From: CAZTVN01 sp964617145
GTDB taxonomy: Bacteria > Patescibacteriota > Gracilibacteria > UBA1369 > JACRIC01
NCBI GenBank assembly: GCA_964617145.1
Contig: CAZTVN010000066.1
Span: 1-5,674 of the forward strand
Direction of reading: 5' to 3'
DNA length: 5,674 bases
The stretch's first letter is position 1. Each line of letters opens with the position of its first letter. The position numbers and the translations under genes are program-made. The notes beneath the pieces are model-generated. The model did no database searches. It was given only the letters and a program-made list of their open reading frames with translations, and was not told the DNA's origin. Below are positions 1-5,674 of this stretch, one piece after another.

Positions 1-101
1 TCTTCAAAATAACAAAAACTAATCTTTCCAGACACCAGAAAAGTTTACAGTGCTGAATTTTAAAGGGCACGGACTTAAGTATGGAGAGTAAGAATGATCT
101 T

Positions 102-2678
102 CTACTTTTCACCTTCTTGGAAAATGGCGAGATACTCTCTATATCTCTTTAATTCGAAGGCTAATCTTATAACATTCTTTCCTCCTTTCTGCAAAAGTCC
201 TGCTAAGCTCTCTCTAAATTCTTCAGAGTCTTTTGCTTCAATGGCTTCACGTATTATCTCTGTAATTTTCCCTGTCGCGAGGTCTTTTGCTCCGTCTACT
301 CCTCGGTGGTGAACAATGTATATCCTTACTGCTCTTTTTGGATCACCAGATGCTTCATCACCTGTTACGGTTTGGATAGTTGCAAAAGCAAACTGAGTCT
401 TCTTATCTGGAGCTTCCACTCCACAATTATCTGTTATGGAAGATATAGCCTCAGAGATCTCTCTTTGTCTATTGGGCTCTCTTATTGATTTTACTGTTTT
501 ATCAACCCCGTCACTTAGGGCAATCTCTGAGCCTTTTACGGCTCTGAATAAGGCATCCAAATCTAAAGCACTTAATGAGACTTCCTCATTGCCGGGCATT
601 GCTTCGTCGAAATTATTACATACGAGCCCTGAACGTACTAACTTATAGCTATCTAGCAGACCTATTTTTTCTTCAGGTTTCAATTCTCTCATCACCATTC
701 CCCTTGTTATGCCTCTTTCAATTCGCGCTTTTGATCTTTGATAAGCAGTTGCAAGTCTATGCTCGAAGTGTTTACGTCTTCCTCCTTTCGACGGAACATT
801 AGCAATATCACTGTTTGCATTTTCCATTAAACCATCTAGTGCTTGAAGCACCATCTCTTCGGTAAAAAGAGATGGATCAATATTTTCTACTGCTTCTATG
901 CTTAAGGTTGCGATATCTATGACATCTTTTATTAATCCTACTTTATTTGCCCAAGCTCTTATTCCTTCTGTCTTTTCTTTTAATATTTCTCTACTTTCGT
1001 TTCCATATATTCTTGACACGAGTTGGTTACCTGTCGCTCTCAATCTATTTAAAATTTCTGTATCCATCTCTCTTAATGTTTGTAATGCTTCACGAGCTCT
1101 TCTTAGTTTTTCTTCTACTGTTTCATCCGGAGAGACTTGACTTCTTGGATCGAAATTTTCTAAATCTTGCATCAATAGAGGGAGATCATTTTGTGGTTGA
1201 AACCAACCGCTGTTATCAGGAATTCGGATCGGAGATAGTTGTTTAAACAGAAGTTCCTGACTCCTCCCGTCACCTGTTGATATTTTTCTTCTCATTTGTC
1301 TAGATATTGTTTCTTTAGGTATTTCAAGCTCATCTCCTTCATGTAAAGGACCTCTGTTTAAATTCGGATTTTCAATATTTAATGCTTGAAGGAACTCTGG
1401 ATCACATCCACACAATTCTGCTACTCTTTCTAAAGATAAATATATCTCATGATTAGGGTGTACTACCCTAACTCTCTGTATACCGCACTCTAATAATACT
1501 TTATCAGGGCATCTTCTTACGGCGCTTACGACGTCTGGGTGAAAGTCTTGCACAGCTCTTTCTTTATCTCTTGCAGCATCTACAACTTCATTATAAGCCC
1601 TTATTAACTCTAACATGGCATCTCTTACATTCCCTGTTTTTTCTATTCCTGTTAAATCCTCCGCTAACATTATCTCAATTCTGTTTCTTTTTTCTTCAAA
1701 TACTCTGATTGCTTCTCCCAGGTTTTCCTCATCATAACTTGCTAATGTACGCGTATGTCCTGTTTGATCTCTTTCTAAAAGCGTTCTTACCTTTTGAACG
1801 AGATCTGCTTTTTCTTTTGGTGAAGGTACATTATTACCCCTACTACTCGCTGCGGTAACCGCAAGTAAATCGGATATTTTTCTTAGAAGAGAATCTAAAA
1901 CAGAAGGATGTAAAACATGCACAAGGAGTTCATCATCTCTTTCAACATCTCTTGTCGTGCAATCTTCTACTACGGTAACCGCAATAGGTTGGCCTTTTGC
2001 ATAAATCCCATCACCTATATTTTTGCTTAAAGCTCTATCAAGAAAATTTCTTCTGCCTTGTAGTTCTTCTTGCGATGGGCAGTCCCCTTGACCTGCTTTT
2101 TCTACACCTTCTTCTATAAGTTTTTCGACTGCGTACTTTGGAGACAGGGCTATCACACTGCTTCCTTTTCCAATAACCGTTGAGAAACCGTATACAGGTA
2201 GAGTTCCTTCTTTTTTCCTTAATATGACAAGCCTAGCATAAGCATTATCGATTATAGTATCCGCCGCTTCGAGCAGATCTGGAGAATCTTTCCTTACTCG
2301 TCCTCTTCTTCCTAAAGCAGCTCCTGCTAAAAGCAAATTTAGTGCTCCAGCTCCAAGAGCGCCTGCTGCTGCGAGAGGATGCTCTTGTGTTTTTTGACCA
2401 GCTTTTTTTGCAGCTTCTTCAACCATTCTTAAAAAATTCTGTAAACGAGCTTCTAAAGATTTGGTTTCTTCAGAAGGAAGTGGGACTTCTGCTCTTGGAA
2501 TTTCTTGTAAAACTCCTGGTTGCGGAGGAAGGCCTGCCTCGGCGCTTGTGGCCAATGATGCCCCAAGTACCGCCGCTCCGAGAATACCAATTTTAGCGGT
2601 TCTACCAGGCCTATTCTGACCATCATGGACATCATCCTGACCATGGACTATTTCTTCTCCTCGATTTAAATTTTTCAT
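102..2678 (-). CDS. Uncharacterised 858-aa LysM-domain protein with N-terminal hydrophobic export/anchor segments
   Basis: I do not recognise the whole protein. Residues 1-28 are polar, 29-44 form a hydrophobic run, and A46-E47-A48 before G49 looks like a signal peptidase I site, so this resembles a signal peptide with an unusually long n-region. Residues 101-122 (Ala/Leu/Gly-rich) form a second possible membrane segment, followed by the basic stretch RRGRVRK. Residues 402-454 resemble a LysM domain: a VRVVHPN opening, then VAELCGCDPEFLQALN, then LHEGDELEIP, matching the family's 'V..GD..IA...v....L..lN....L..G..L.IP' pattern. LysM modules bind peptidoglycan or other N-acetylglucosamine polymers. 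The rest is charged and largely helical-looking, with likely coiled coil at 520-570. There is no visible catalytic motif. The start is the only ATG near the N-terminus; no Shine-Dalgarno precedes it. The gene follows the 391-aa gene on the same strand after 245 bp. A cell-envelope role is an inference from the LysM and the N-terminus. Confidence 0.85.
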   Translation of the reverse strand: MKNLNRGEEIVHGQDDVHDGQNRPGRTAKIGILGAAVLGASLATSAEAGLPPQPGVLQEIPRAEVPLPSEETKSLEARLQNFLRMVEEAAKKAGQKTQEHPLAAAGALGAGALNLLLAGAALGRRGRVRKDSPDLLEAADTIIDNAYARLVILRKKEGTLPVYGFSTVIGKGSSVIALSPKYAVEKLIEEGVEKAGQGDCPSQEELQGRRNFLDRALSKNIGDGIYAKGQPIAVTVVEDCTTRDVERDDELLVHVLHPSVLDSLLRKISDLLAVTAASSRGNNVPSPKEKADLVQKVRTLLERDQTGHTRTLASYDEENLGEAIRVFEEKRNRIEIMLAEDLTGIEKTGNVRDAMLELIRAYNEVVDAARDKERAVQDFHPDVVSAVRRCPDKVLLECGIQRVRVVHPNHEIYLSLERVAELCGCDPEFLQALNIENPNLNRGPLHEGDELEIPKETISRQMRRKISTGDGRSQELLFKQLSPIRIPDNSGWFQPQNDLPLLMQDLENFDPRSQVSPDETVEEKLRRAREALQTLREMDTEILNRLRATGNQLVSRIYGNESREILKEKTEGIRAWANKVGLIKDVIDIATLSIEAVENIDPSLFTEEMVLQALDGLMENANSDIANVPSKGGRRKHFEHRLATAYQRSKARIERGITRGMVMRELKPEEKIGLLDSYKLVRSGLVCNNFDEAMPGNEEVSLSALDLDALFRAVKGSEIALSDGVDKTVKSIREPNRQREISEAISSITDNCGVEAPDKKTQFAFATIQTVTGDEASGDPKRAVRIYIVHHRGVDGAKDLATGKITEIIREAIEAKDSEEFRESLAGLLQKGGKNVIRLAFELKRYREYLAIFQEGEK

Positions 2679-2704
2679 ATTTTTGATGGGATAAATATTT
2701 CAAG

Positions 2705-2740
2705 ATTATAGTTAATATCAAAGTTTTGTGATTTTGTCAA
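2705..2740 (-). promoter_or_regulatory. Possible promoter of the 858-aa gene
   Basis: On the minus strand, a perfect TTGACA (2735-2740) lies 17 bp from TATTAA (2712-2717), which matches the -10 consensus at four of six positions. A perfect TATAAT (2705-2710) follows, but 24 bp from TTGACA, so either it uses another -35 or the pairing is accidental. Either -10 would start RNA a short distance (roughly 20-30 nt) before the ATG at 2678. It lies after the candidate terminator, which fits independent expression. Confidence 0.5.
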
Positions 2741-2748
2741 ATTTTTTG

Positions 2749-2773
2749 CAAAAAGATCCAAAAAATCGGATCT
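2749..2773 (-). terminator. Weak intrinsic terminator candidate between the 391-aa and 858-aa genes
   Basis: On the minus strand, AGATCC and GGATCT (plus-strand 2768-2773 and 2754-2759) form a 6-bp stem around an 8-nt loop and run into a short T tract (the run of A ending at 2753 on the plus strand). The stem is short, so termination is likely partial. It lies about 150 bp after the 391-aa stop codon and just upstream of the candidate promoter of the next gene. Confidence 0.35.
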
Positions 2774-2797
2774 CATCAATTTGTAGAATTATAAGAT

Positions 2798-2826
2798 ATA
2801 TTAAGGAGGTGCTGAAAAATATAACG
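2798..2826 (+). repeat. Solo copy of the palindromic element's terminal repeat
   Basis: These 29 bases match the reverse complement of 4801-4829 at 28 positions; the only difference is T at 2820 against C. The match extends 3 bases (ATA) outside the 4656-4826 inverted-repeat boundary. The interior that follows does not clearly match the full element. A full-length copy would run into the 3' end of the 391-aa gene, so this is probably a truncated or diverged copy. It lies in the 245-bp gap between the two minus-strand genes and would be read as CACCTCCTTAA in their transcript. Confidence 0.8.
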
Positions 2827-2923
2827 AGTATTTTAGAGCGGAAAGGGGTTTTTCTTTACTTGAAAATTCGAGACTTACTCAAGCAGTATCTTAAAGCAAA
2901 GCGTCTGTTTCTTGCAGGCAATA

Positions 2924-4099
2924 TTATGGGTTTTCGCTCTTCACCTGTTGTAAAGCGCTTATCACTTTCGAGAGATCGATAGCTCCTGCAGCAGTTCTGT
3001 TTATTGGTACTTCTTTTACTCCTTCGTCCCCAAATACCTTAAGACCTGTCGATCCGCTTTCTACAAGAGCTACGGCCGCTCCACCTTCTGGATTTAATAA
3101 TTTGATTACGACAGAGTAGACTTTCGACATATCACTTTTTTCATGAAAAAGGTAGATACGATATCCTGATCTATCTTCAGGGTTTACTACCCCTGTTTTT
3201 AACAGTAATTGAAAATCGTTTCTATTTGCTTCAGCAGGTAATTCAAAATCTATACTTCTTAAAAATGCTTTTCTTTCTTCGGGACTGAGGTTTTGGATTC
3301 CTTTTTCTTTTTCTGGTGGTGGGAGCTTCACTTCCTCTAAATCTCCTACAACGAGATTTGATTCGCATCCATTTTCGCATATTCCAATGAACTGTTTTCC
3401 GTCCGGCGTCAATATGACATTTCGTACAATGATTTTTTGTGCTAATCGTGGTGGGACTTTTGTCATGGCGGCTCCGACCAAAATTTCAATCTTTTTTACT
3501 CTCTGCACTGTTCCATCAATGTTCACTGTTTCTCCTAAGCCGAATTTGCGGCTGCTTGCTTCCATTTCTTTTGCTAAGACCTTCCGTTTCGGCCCGTTGA
3601 ATCTTTTTACTACTTCATCCGGTAAAAGAGGCTGAGTTGGAGATACTTTTCTTTGCACCATTCTCATGGAGTCATATAAGGAAGCTTCAATGCTACGCTT
3701 TCTGGCTACTGCTGCGAGGCCTCTTTCTACGATCTCTGCGGCGGTATCTTCACTTATGTCCCCATCTGTCACTTTTTTTTGAAGAAAATCTTGTATCCGA
3801 CGAAAAACTTCGGTCCGCATGATATTTCCCGTTTCACCTTTTATCGATCCTAAAGTGTCTTGAGCAAGGATCCCTATTTCTTCAGCATCTATTTCTTCAG
3901 CTGATCTGCCGCTTTCTGAAACTGCTTCGTTAAAATGTTGTTCAAATTCCCTCATTCTCGCCTCACTGGCTACCCTCACTTGTTCCCATAGTGTTGCAAT
4001 ATTTCTCCCTCTTGATTCCAGATCGCGTAAACGTTCGCCGACATCTCCTAATGTATCGAGATCGGGTCTTTTTGGGATTTCAGCAGAAGTAGGAGTCAT
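2924..4099 (-). CDS. Uncharacterised 391-aa soluble protein, helical N-terminus and beta-rich middle
   Basis: I recognise no family. There is no signal peptide or membrane segment, so it is probably cytoplasmic. Residues 1-150 are highly charged and look helical, with likely coiled coil around 20-60. Residues 185-260 look like a compact beta-rich domain: a GLGETVNIDGTV opening, alternating hydrophobic strands (IEILVG, KIIVRNVIL), a TPDGKQFIGI hairpin, a C241-x3-C245 pair, and VVGDLEEVKLP at the end. A Pro/Lys linker follows at 259-267. The C-terminal part (270-391) contains LSPEERKAFL and RIYLFHEKSD and looks alpha/beta. The coding assignment is supported by length, an in-frame ATG about 35 nt below a good promoter, and charge-balanced protein composition. 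No Shine-Dalgarno precedes the ATG. It is divergent from the ftsB-like gene and upstream of the LysM protein gene on its own strand, which suggests but does not prove joint function. Confidence 0.82.
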   Translation of the reverse strand: MTPTSAEIPKRPDLDTLGDVGERLRDLESRGRNIATLWEQVRVASEARMREFEQHFNEAVSESGRSAEEIDAEEIGILAQDTLGSIKGETGNIMRTEVFRRIQDFLQKKVTDGDISEDTAAEIVERGLAAVARKRSIEASLYDSMRMVQRKVSPTQPLLPDEVVKRFNGPKRKVLAKEMEASSRKFGLGETVNIDGTVQRVKKIEILVGAAMTKVPPRLAQKIIVRNVILTPDGKQFIGICENGCESNLVVGDLEEVKLPPPEKEKGIQNLSPEERKAFLRSIDFELPAEANRNDFQLLLKTGVVNPEDRSGYRIYLFHEKSDMSKVYSVVIKLLNPEGGAAVALVESGSTGLKVFGDEGVKEVPINRTAAGAIDLSKVISALQQVKSENP

Positions 4100-4141
4100 A
4101 TGTATTGTGTTTTAAAGTTATTGAGAAAAACTTATCTTAAA

Positions 4142-4169
4142 ATTATACCATATTTAATTTCTTTTGCAA
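4142..4169 (-). promoter_or_regulatory. Probable sigma-70 promoter of the 391-aa gene, extended -10
   Basis: On the minus strand, TTGCAA (4164-4169) is followed after 16 bp by TATAAT (4142-4147), preceded by TGG to give a TGnTATAAT extended -10. Transcription would begin near 4135, leaving a leader of about 35 nt before the ATG at 4099. This is the strongest promoter match in the window. Confidence 0.65.
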
Positions 4170-4188
4170 TATATTTCTTACTGCTTTC

Positions 4189-4216
4189 TTACGATTTATG
4201 CCAAAATTGATATATT
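4189..4216 (+). promoter_or_regulatory. Weak promoter candidate for the ftsB-like gene
   Basis: TATATT (4211-4216) is a five-of-six -10 match, with a poor -35 (TTACGA, 4189-4194) 16 bp before it. RNA would start about 23 nt before the GTG, which would leave TAGGAG (4218-4223) at or outside the message end. A promoter must exist in this divergent 146-bp gap, but the exact boxes are unsure. Confidence 0.22.
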
Positions 4217-4245
4217 TTAGGAGCGTATCTTAAAGATAAATTTTT

Positions 4246-4659
4246 GTGAATTCCCCTTATTCTTCGCATTCCTCGCCTTATCACAAAGTAAAAATATTTA
4301 TTGTGGCTGGTTTTGCTCTTATTGCTTATATGCTCTATTCGCTCACGGTTGAGATGTATAAAAATTATCAAATCGATAGGCACATCGAAAATTTTGAAAA
4401 GAAAAATGAAGAATTGATTTCTGAAAATCAGCAAAAAATGAGTGATTACCAATATTACACCTCTGACGCCTATATCGAAAAAATTGCCAAACAAAGCCTT
4501 GGACTTATCAATCCGGGCGAAGAAGTTATCATTTTGCCCGATGAAGATACTGACTCAACATCGTCTTTAGATGACCAATCATCCTTTTCTTCTGAAAATA
4601 AAAATGTATCGAACTTTGTTTTGTGGTTTCGATTTTTCTTTGAGTCTGATTCACCTTAA
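4246..4659 (+). CDS. FtsB/DivIC-like septum formation initiator family protein
   Basis: This small bitopic membrane protein has the architecture of FtsB/DivIC, which form a complex with FtsL and FtsQ/DivIB and help activate septal peptidoglycan synthesis at the division site. Residues 1-15 are a short cytoplasmic tail, 16-33 a single membrane segment, and about 37-68 a Glu/Lys/Asn-rich coiled coil. Residues 76-98 carry the family hallmark YIEKIAKQSLGLINPGEEV followed by IILP. Residues 100-120 are a Ser/Asp-rich linker, and the protein ends in an aromatic tail (FVLWFRFFF). Length (137 aa) fits the family. The start is GTG at 4246: an in-frame TAA at 4237 blocks longer forms, and the next ATG (4330) would cut into the membrane segment. 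A TAGGAG at 4218 lies too far upstream to act as its ribosome site. The TAA stop falls within the left end of the palindromic repeat. FtsL is a less likely alternative identity. Confidence 0.85.
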   Translation: MNSPYSSHSSPYHKVKIFIVAGFALIAYMLYSLTVEMYKNYQIDRHIENFEKKNEELISENQQKMSDYQYYTSDAYIEKIAKQSLGLINPGEEVIILPDEDTDSTSSLDDQSSFSSENKNVSNFVLWFRFFFESDSP

Positions 4660-4826
4660 GGAGGTGCTGAAAAACATACCATCTACTGCAATTTTACTAT
4701 TTCGGCTGCAAAATGTTCAAAGCTTCTCGACGTATCTTCGGATGAATAGCCTTCGTCGCTTTTCACATTTTTCGCTCGAAATGGTAAAATTTCGTTACAA
4801 CGTTATGTTTTTCAGCACCTCCTTAA
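4656..4826. repeat. 171-bp palindromic MITE-like element with 23-bp terminal inverted repeats
   Basis: The left end (4656-4678, starting TTAAGGAGGTGCTGAAAAA) is a perfect 23-bp inverted match to the right end (4804-4826). The interior is an imperfect inverted repeat too: AATTTTAC (4690-4697) pairs with GTAAAATT (4784-4791), ATTTCG (4699-4704) with CGAAAT (4777-4782), AAAATGT (4710-4716) with ACATTTT (4765-4771), and AAAGC (4719-4723) with GCTTT (4758-4762). The apex includes ATC-TTCG-GAT (4734-4743), a cUUCGg tetraloop. No transposase or credible gene lies inside. The layout resembles a non-autonomous miniature transposable element or a large palindromic repeat. As RNA it would fold into one long hairpin and could terminate or protect the ftsB-like transcript. 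No clear target-site duplication is visible. A third end-copy exists at 2798-2826, which shows that the sequence is dispersed. Confidence 0.8.
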
Positions 4827-4879
4827 TATCTCATCAAATTATTCGTTTGAGAAATTTCTTCTTGAATAGTGTTTGAATG

Positions 4880-4893
4880 TTATGTTAACATAA
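4880..4893. promoter_or_regulatory. Perfect 14-bp palindrome, candidate operator of the toxin-antitoxin operon
   Basis: TTATGTTAACATAA is a perfect palindrome centred about 35 bp before the antitoxin ATG. It overlaps CATAAT (4889-4894), the best -10-like hexamer here; I found no well-spaced -35. Phd/YefM- and MazE-type antitoxins repress their own promoters at such palindromes, so this is the natural operator candidate. An AT-rich palindrome of this length could still arise by chance. Confidence 0.45.
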
Positions 4894-4921
4894 TAGTGTA
4901 CATTAAAAGTATCATCATTTT

Positions 4922-5170
4922 ATGAAAACTAAGATTATAAATCTTAAATCTTTTCGTAATAATATTACTTCACTTTGGAAAGAAGCCAGAGAAAGTAATA
5001 TAAAATATATAGTAGTTCATCATTCAAAACCTATTTTGGAAGTGTTTCCCAGATATGATGAAGACATTATTTTTGAAGACGATTTCTCTCTTAATGATTA
5101 TTATAAAACGCTCGAAAAATCGTTAAATTTTTGGCAAGATGATACTGATGACAATATTTTCCAAGAGTAA
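4922..5170 (+). CDS. Phd/YefM-like antitoxin of a type II toxin-antitoxin pair
   Basis: This 82-aa protein is likely the antitoxin that binds and neutralises the MazF/PemK toxin encoded immediately downstream, and that represses the operon. Residues 1-45 fit the Phd/YefM-type N-terminal fold: an initial strand (TKIINLKSF), a helix (NITSLWKEARES), a strand (KYIVVHH), then SKPILEVFP, which corresponds to the family's '..kPvavl.p' strand. Residues 46-82 are acidic and probably disordered until bound to toxin, ending in FWQDDTDDNIFQE. The size and gene order, antitoxin first, are typical. The stop is 3 nt before the toxin ATG, so the two are almost certainly co-transcribed and perhaps translationally coupled. 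No Shine-Dalgarno precedes the ATG. A 14-bp perfect palindrome lies about 30 bp upstream. The exact antitoxin family is less certain than the functional call, because antitoxin sequences diverge quickly. Confidence 0.8.
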   Translation: MKTKIINLKSFRNNITSLWKEARESNIKYIVVHHSKPILEVFPRYDEDIIFEDDFSLNDYYKTLEKSLNFWQDDTDDNIFQE

Positions 5171-5173
5171 ACT

Positions 5174-5500
5174 ATGCAACAAGGCGATATTGTTTTGATA
5201 CATTTTCCTTTTACTGATTTTCAAGCTTCAAAGTTACGACCGGCTTTGATAATTTCTAATATAGTTTTTAACAGATATGCGAATTTTGTTTTACTTCCTA
5301 TTTCTACAAAAATCGGTCCTAAATCTTATTCAATACCTCTTACTTCCTTAGATTTAAAAGAAGGAAAACTTTTAAAAAAATCTTATATCCGTTTCTCAAG
5401 TATTATGAGTATTGAAAAACGTTTAATTATAAAAAAAGTTGCAACTCTTGATGAGGCAAAAATTTTATTGGTTAGAGAAAAAGTCATTTCTTTTTTTTAA
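5174..5500 (+). CDS. MazF/PemK-family mRNA interferase toxin
   Basis: This 108-aa protein matches the MazF/PemK (CcdB-like fold) toxins, which cleave RNA at short sequence motifs when freed from antitoxin. The hallmark N-terminus is present: GDIVLIHFPFTD (residues 4-15), then KLRPALIIS (20-28) with the conserved Arg22-Pro23. LPIST at 41-45 corresponds to the family's conserved Ser/Thr strand. KKSYIRFSSIMSIEKR (68-83) and the IIKKVATL strand (85-92) match the conserved C-terminal portion. Length is normal and no key element looks lost, so the toxin is probably active. It starts 3 nt after the antitoxin stop; a weak AAGAG at 5163-5167, inside the antitoxin's last codons, is the only ribosome-site candidate. 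Codons are very AT-rich, more so than in the two large minus-strand genes, in keeping with a mobile accessory module. Confidence 0.93.
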   Translation: MQQGDIVLIHFPFTDFQASKLRPALIISNIVFNRYANFVLLPISTKIGPKSYSIPLTSLDLKEGKLLKKSYIRFSSIMSIEKRLIIKKVATLDEAKILLVREKVISFF

Positions 5501-5509
5501 AATGTTTAT

Positions 5510-5545
5510 TCGAGGTCCCAAATCCATACAAGACCTTGATTTTTC
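5510..5545 (+). terminator. Intrinsic terminator candidate after the toxin gene
   Basis: TCGAGGTC (5510-5517) pairs with GACCTTGA (5532-5539) as an 8-bp stem with one G-T wobble and a 14-nt loop, followed directly by TTTTT. It begins 10 bp after the toxin stop and would end the toxin-antitoxin transcript before the tRNA gene. The long loop lowers confidence. Confidence 0.5.
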
Positions 5546-5601
5546 TTCCTTCAAACCGTAAGCTTTTTGAGCAAGGTTGGTTTTATCTTTTTTGTTTTTA
5601 A

Positions 5602-5673
<72 letters not shown>

Positions 5674-5674
5674 A

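Noticed and set aside
13..43. Hairpin CTTTTC/GGAAAG on the minus strand near a T run, possible terminator of the 858-aa gene
   Set aside because: The stem is six pairs with a wobble and several non-T bases separate it from the T run; too weak to annotate.
947..1246. 99-codon plus-strand open frame opposite the 858-aa gene, rich in Leu/Phe/Ser
   Set aside because: A shadow of the Glu/Lys/Arg-rich coding strand; hydrophobic look comes from the complement of charged codons.
1851..1983. CGGTAACCGCAA occurring twice about 120 bp apart
   Set aside because: Both copies encode an Ala-Val-Thr run in the same reading frame; most easily explained by similar codons, with no third copy.
2728..2982. 84-codon plus-strand open frame spanning the gap between the two minus-strand genes
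   Set aside because: It starts in the terminator/promoter region, crosses the repeat copy and overlaps the 3' end of the 391-aa gene; the SD-like repeat at 2803 lies inside it, not before it.
4571..4876. 101-codon plus-strand open frame across the end of the ftsB-like gene and the repeat
   Set aside because: It overlaps a well-supported gene in another frame, then runs through a palindromic repeat; no recognisable domain and no start signal.
5553..5598. AAACC/GGTTT stem before a T-rich stretch just upstream of the tRNA
   Set aside because: Five weak pairs and a long loop; cannot be separated from general T-richness, and no promoter for the tRNA could be placed confidently here.

Overview
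The window looks like a piece of an AT-rich bacterial chromosome read with the standard code. The five genes I accept end in TAG or TAA, and no in-frame TGA interrupts the long ones. A Patescibacteria (CPR)-like origin is my best guess, not a demonstrated fact. It rests on the style of the small FtsB/DivIC-like protein (an LGL-NPGEE motif and a short W/F-rich tail), the PemK/MazF module with an FW-plus-acidic antitoxin tail, two large proteins I cannot place in a family, and an initiator tRNA with no encoded CCA. No definitive taxonomic marker is present.

Left two thirds, minus strand: an uncharacterised 391-aa soluble protein (2924-4099) is followed downstream by an 858-aa protein (102-2678). 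The larger one has an N-terminal secretion-type segment, a second hydrophobic segment and a central LysM-like domain. The 245-bp gap between them holds a copy of a dispersed repeat (2798-2826), a weak terminator and promoter-like boxes, so the second gene may be expressed both by read-through and independently. The 391-aa gene has a good extended -10 promoter.

Right third, plus strand: a short membrane-anchored FtsB/DivIC-like division protein (4246-4659) is transcribed divergently from the 391-aa gene. Its stop codon lies inside the first bases of a 171-bp palindromic, MITE-like element (4656-4826). This element has 23-bp perfect terminal inverted repeats, an interior that is also an imperfect inverted repeat, and a cUUCGg tetraloop near its apex. 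Next come a palindromic candidate operator and a type II toxin-antitoxin operon (Phd/YefM-like antitoxin 4922-5170, MazF/PemK toxin 5174-5500), then a candidate terminator and the initiator tRNA-fMet gene (5602-5673) at the window edge.

The most interesting feature is the repeat family. Its ends carry a nearly perfect Shine-Dalgarno sequence, while the genes themselves have almost none. One copy ends the ftsB-like gene and another sits between the two minus-strand genes. Positions 1-101, beyond the stop of the 858-aa gene, hold nothing I can support beyond a very weak hairpin.
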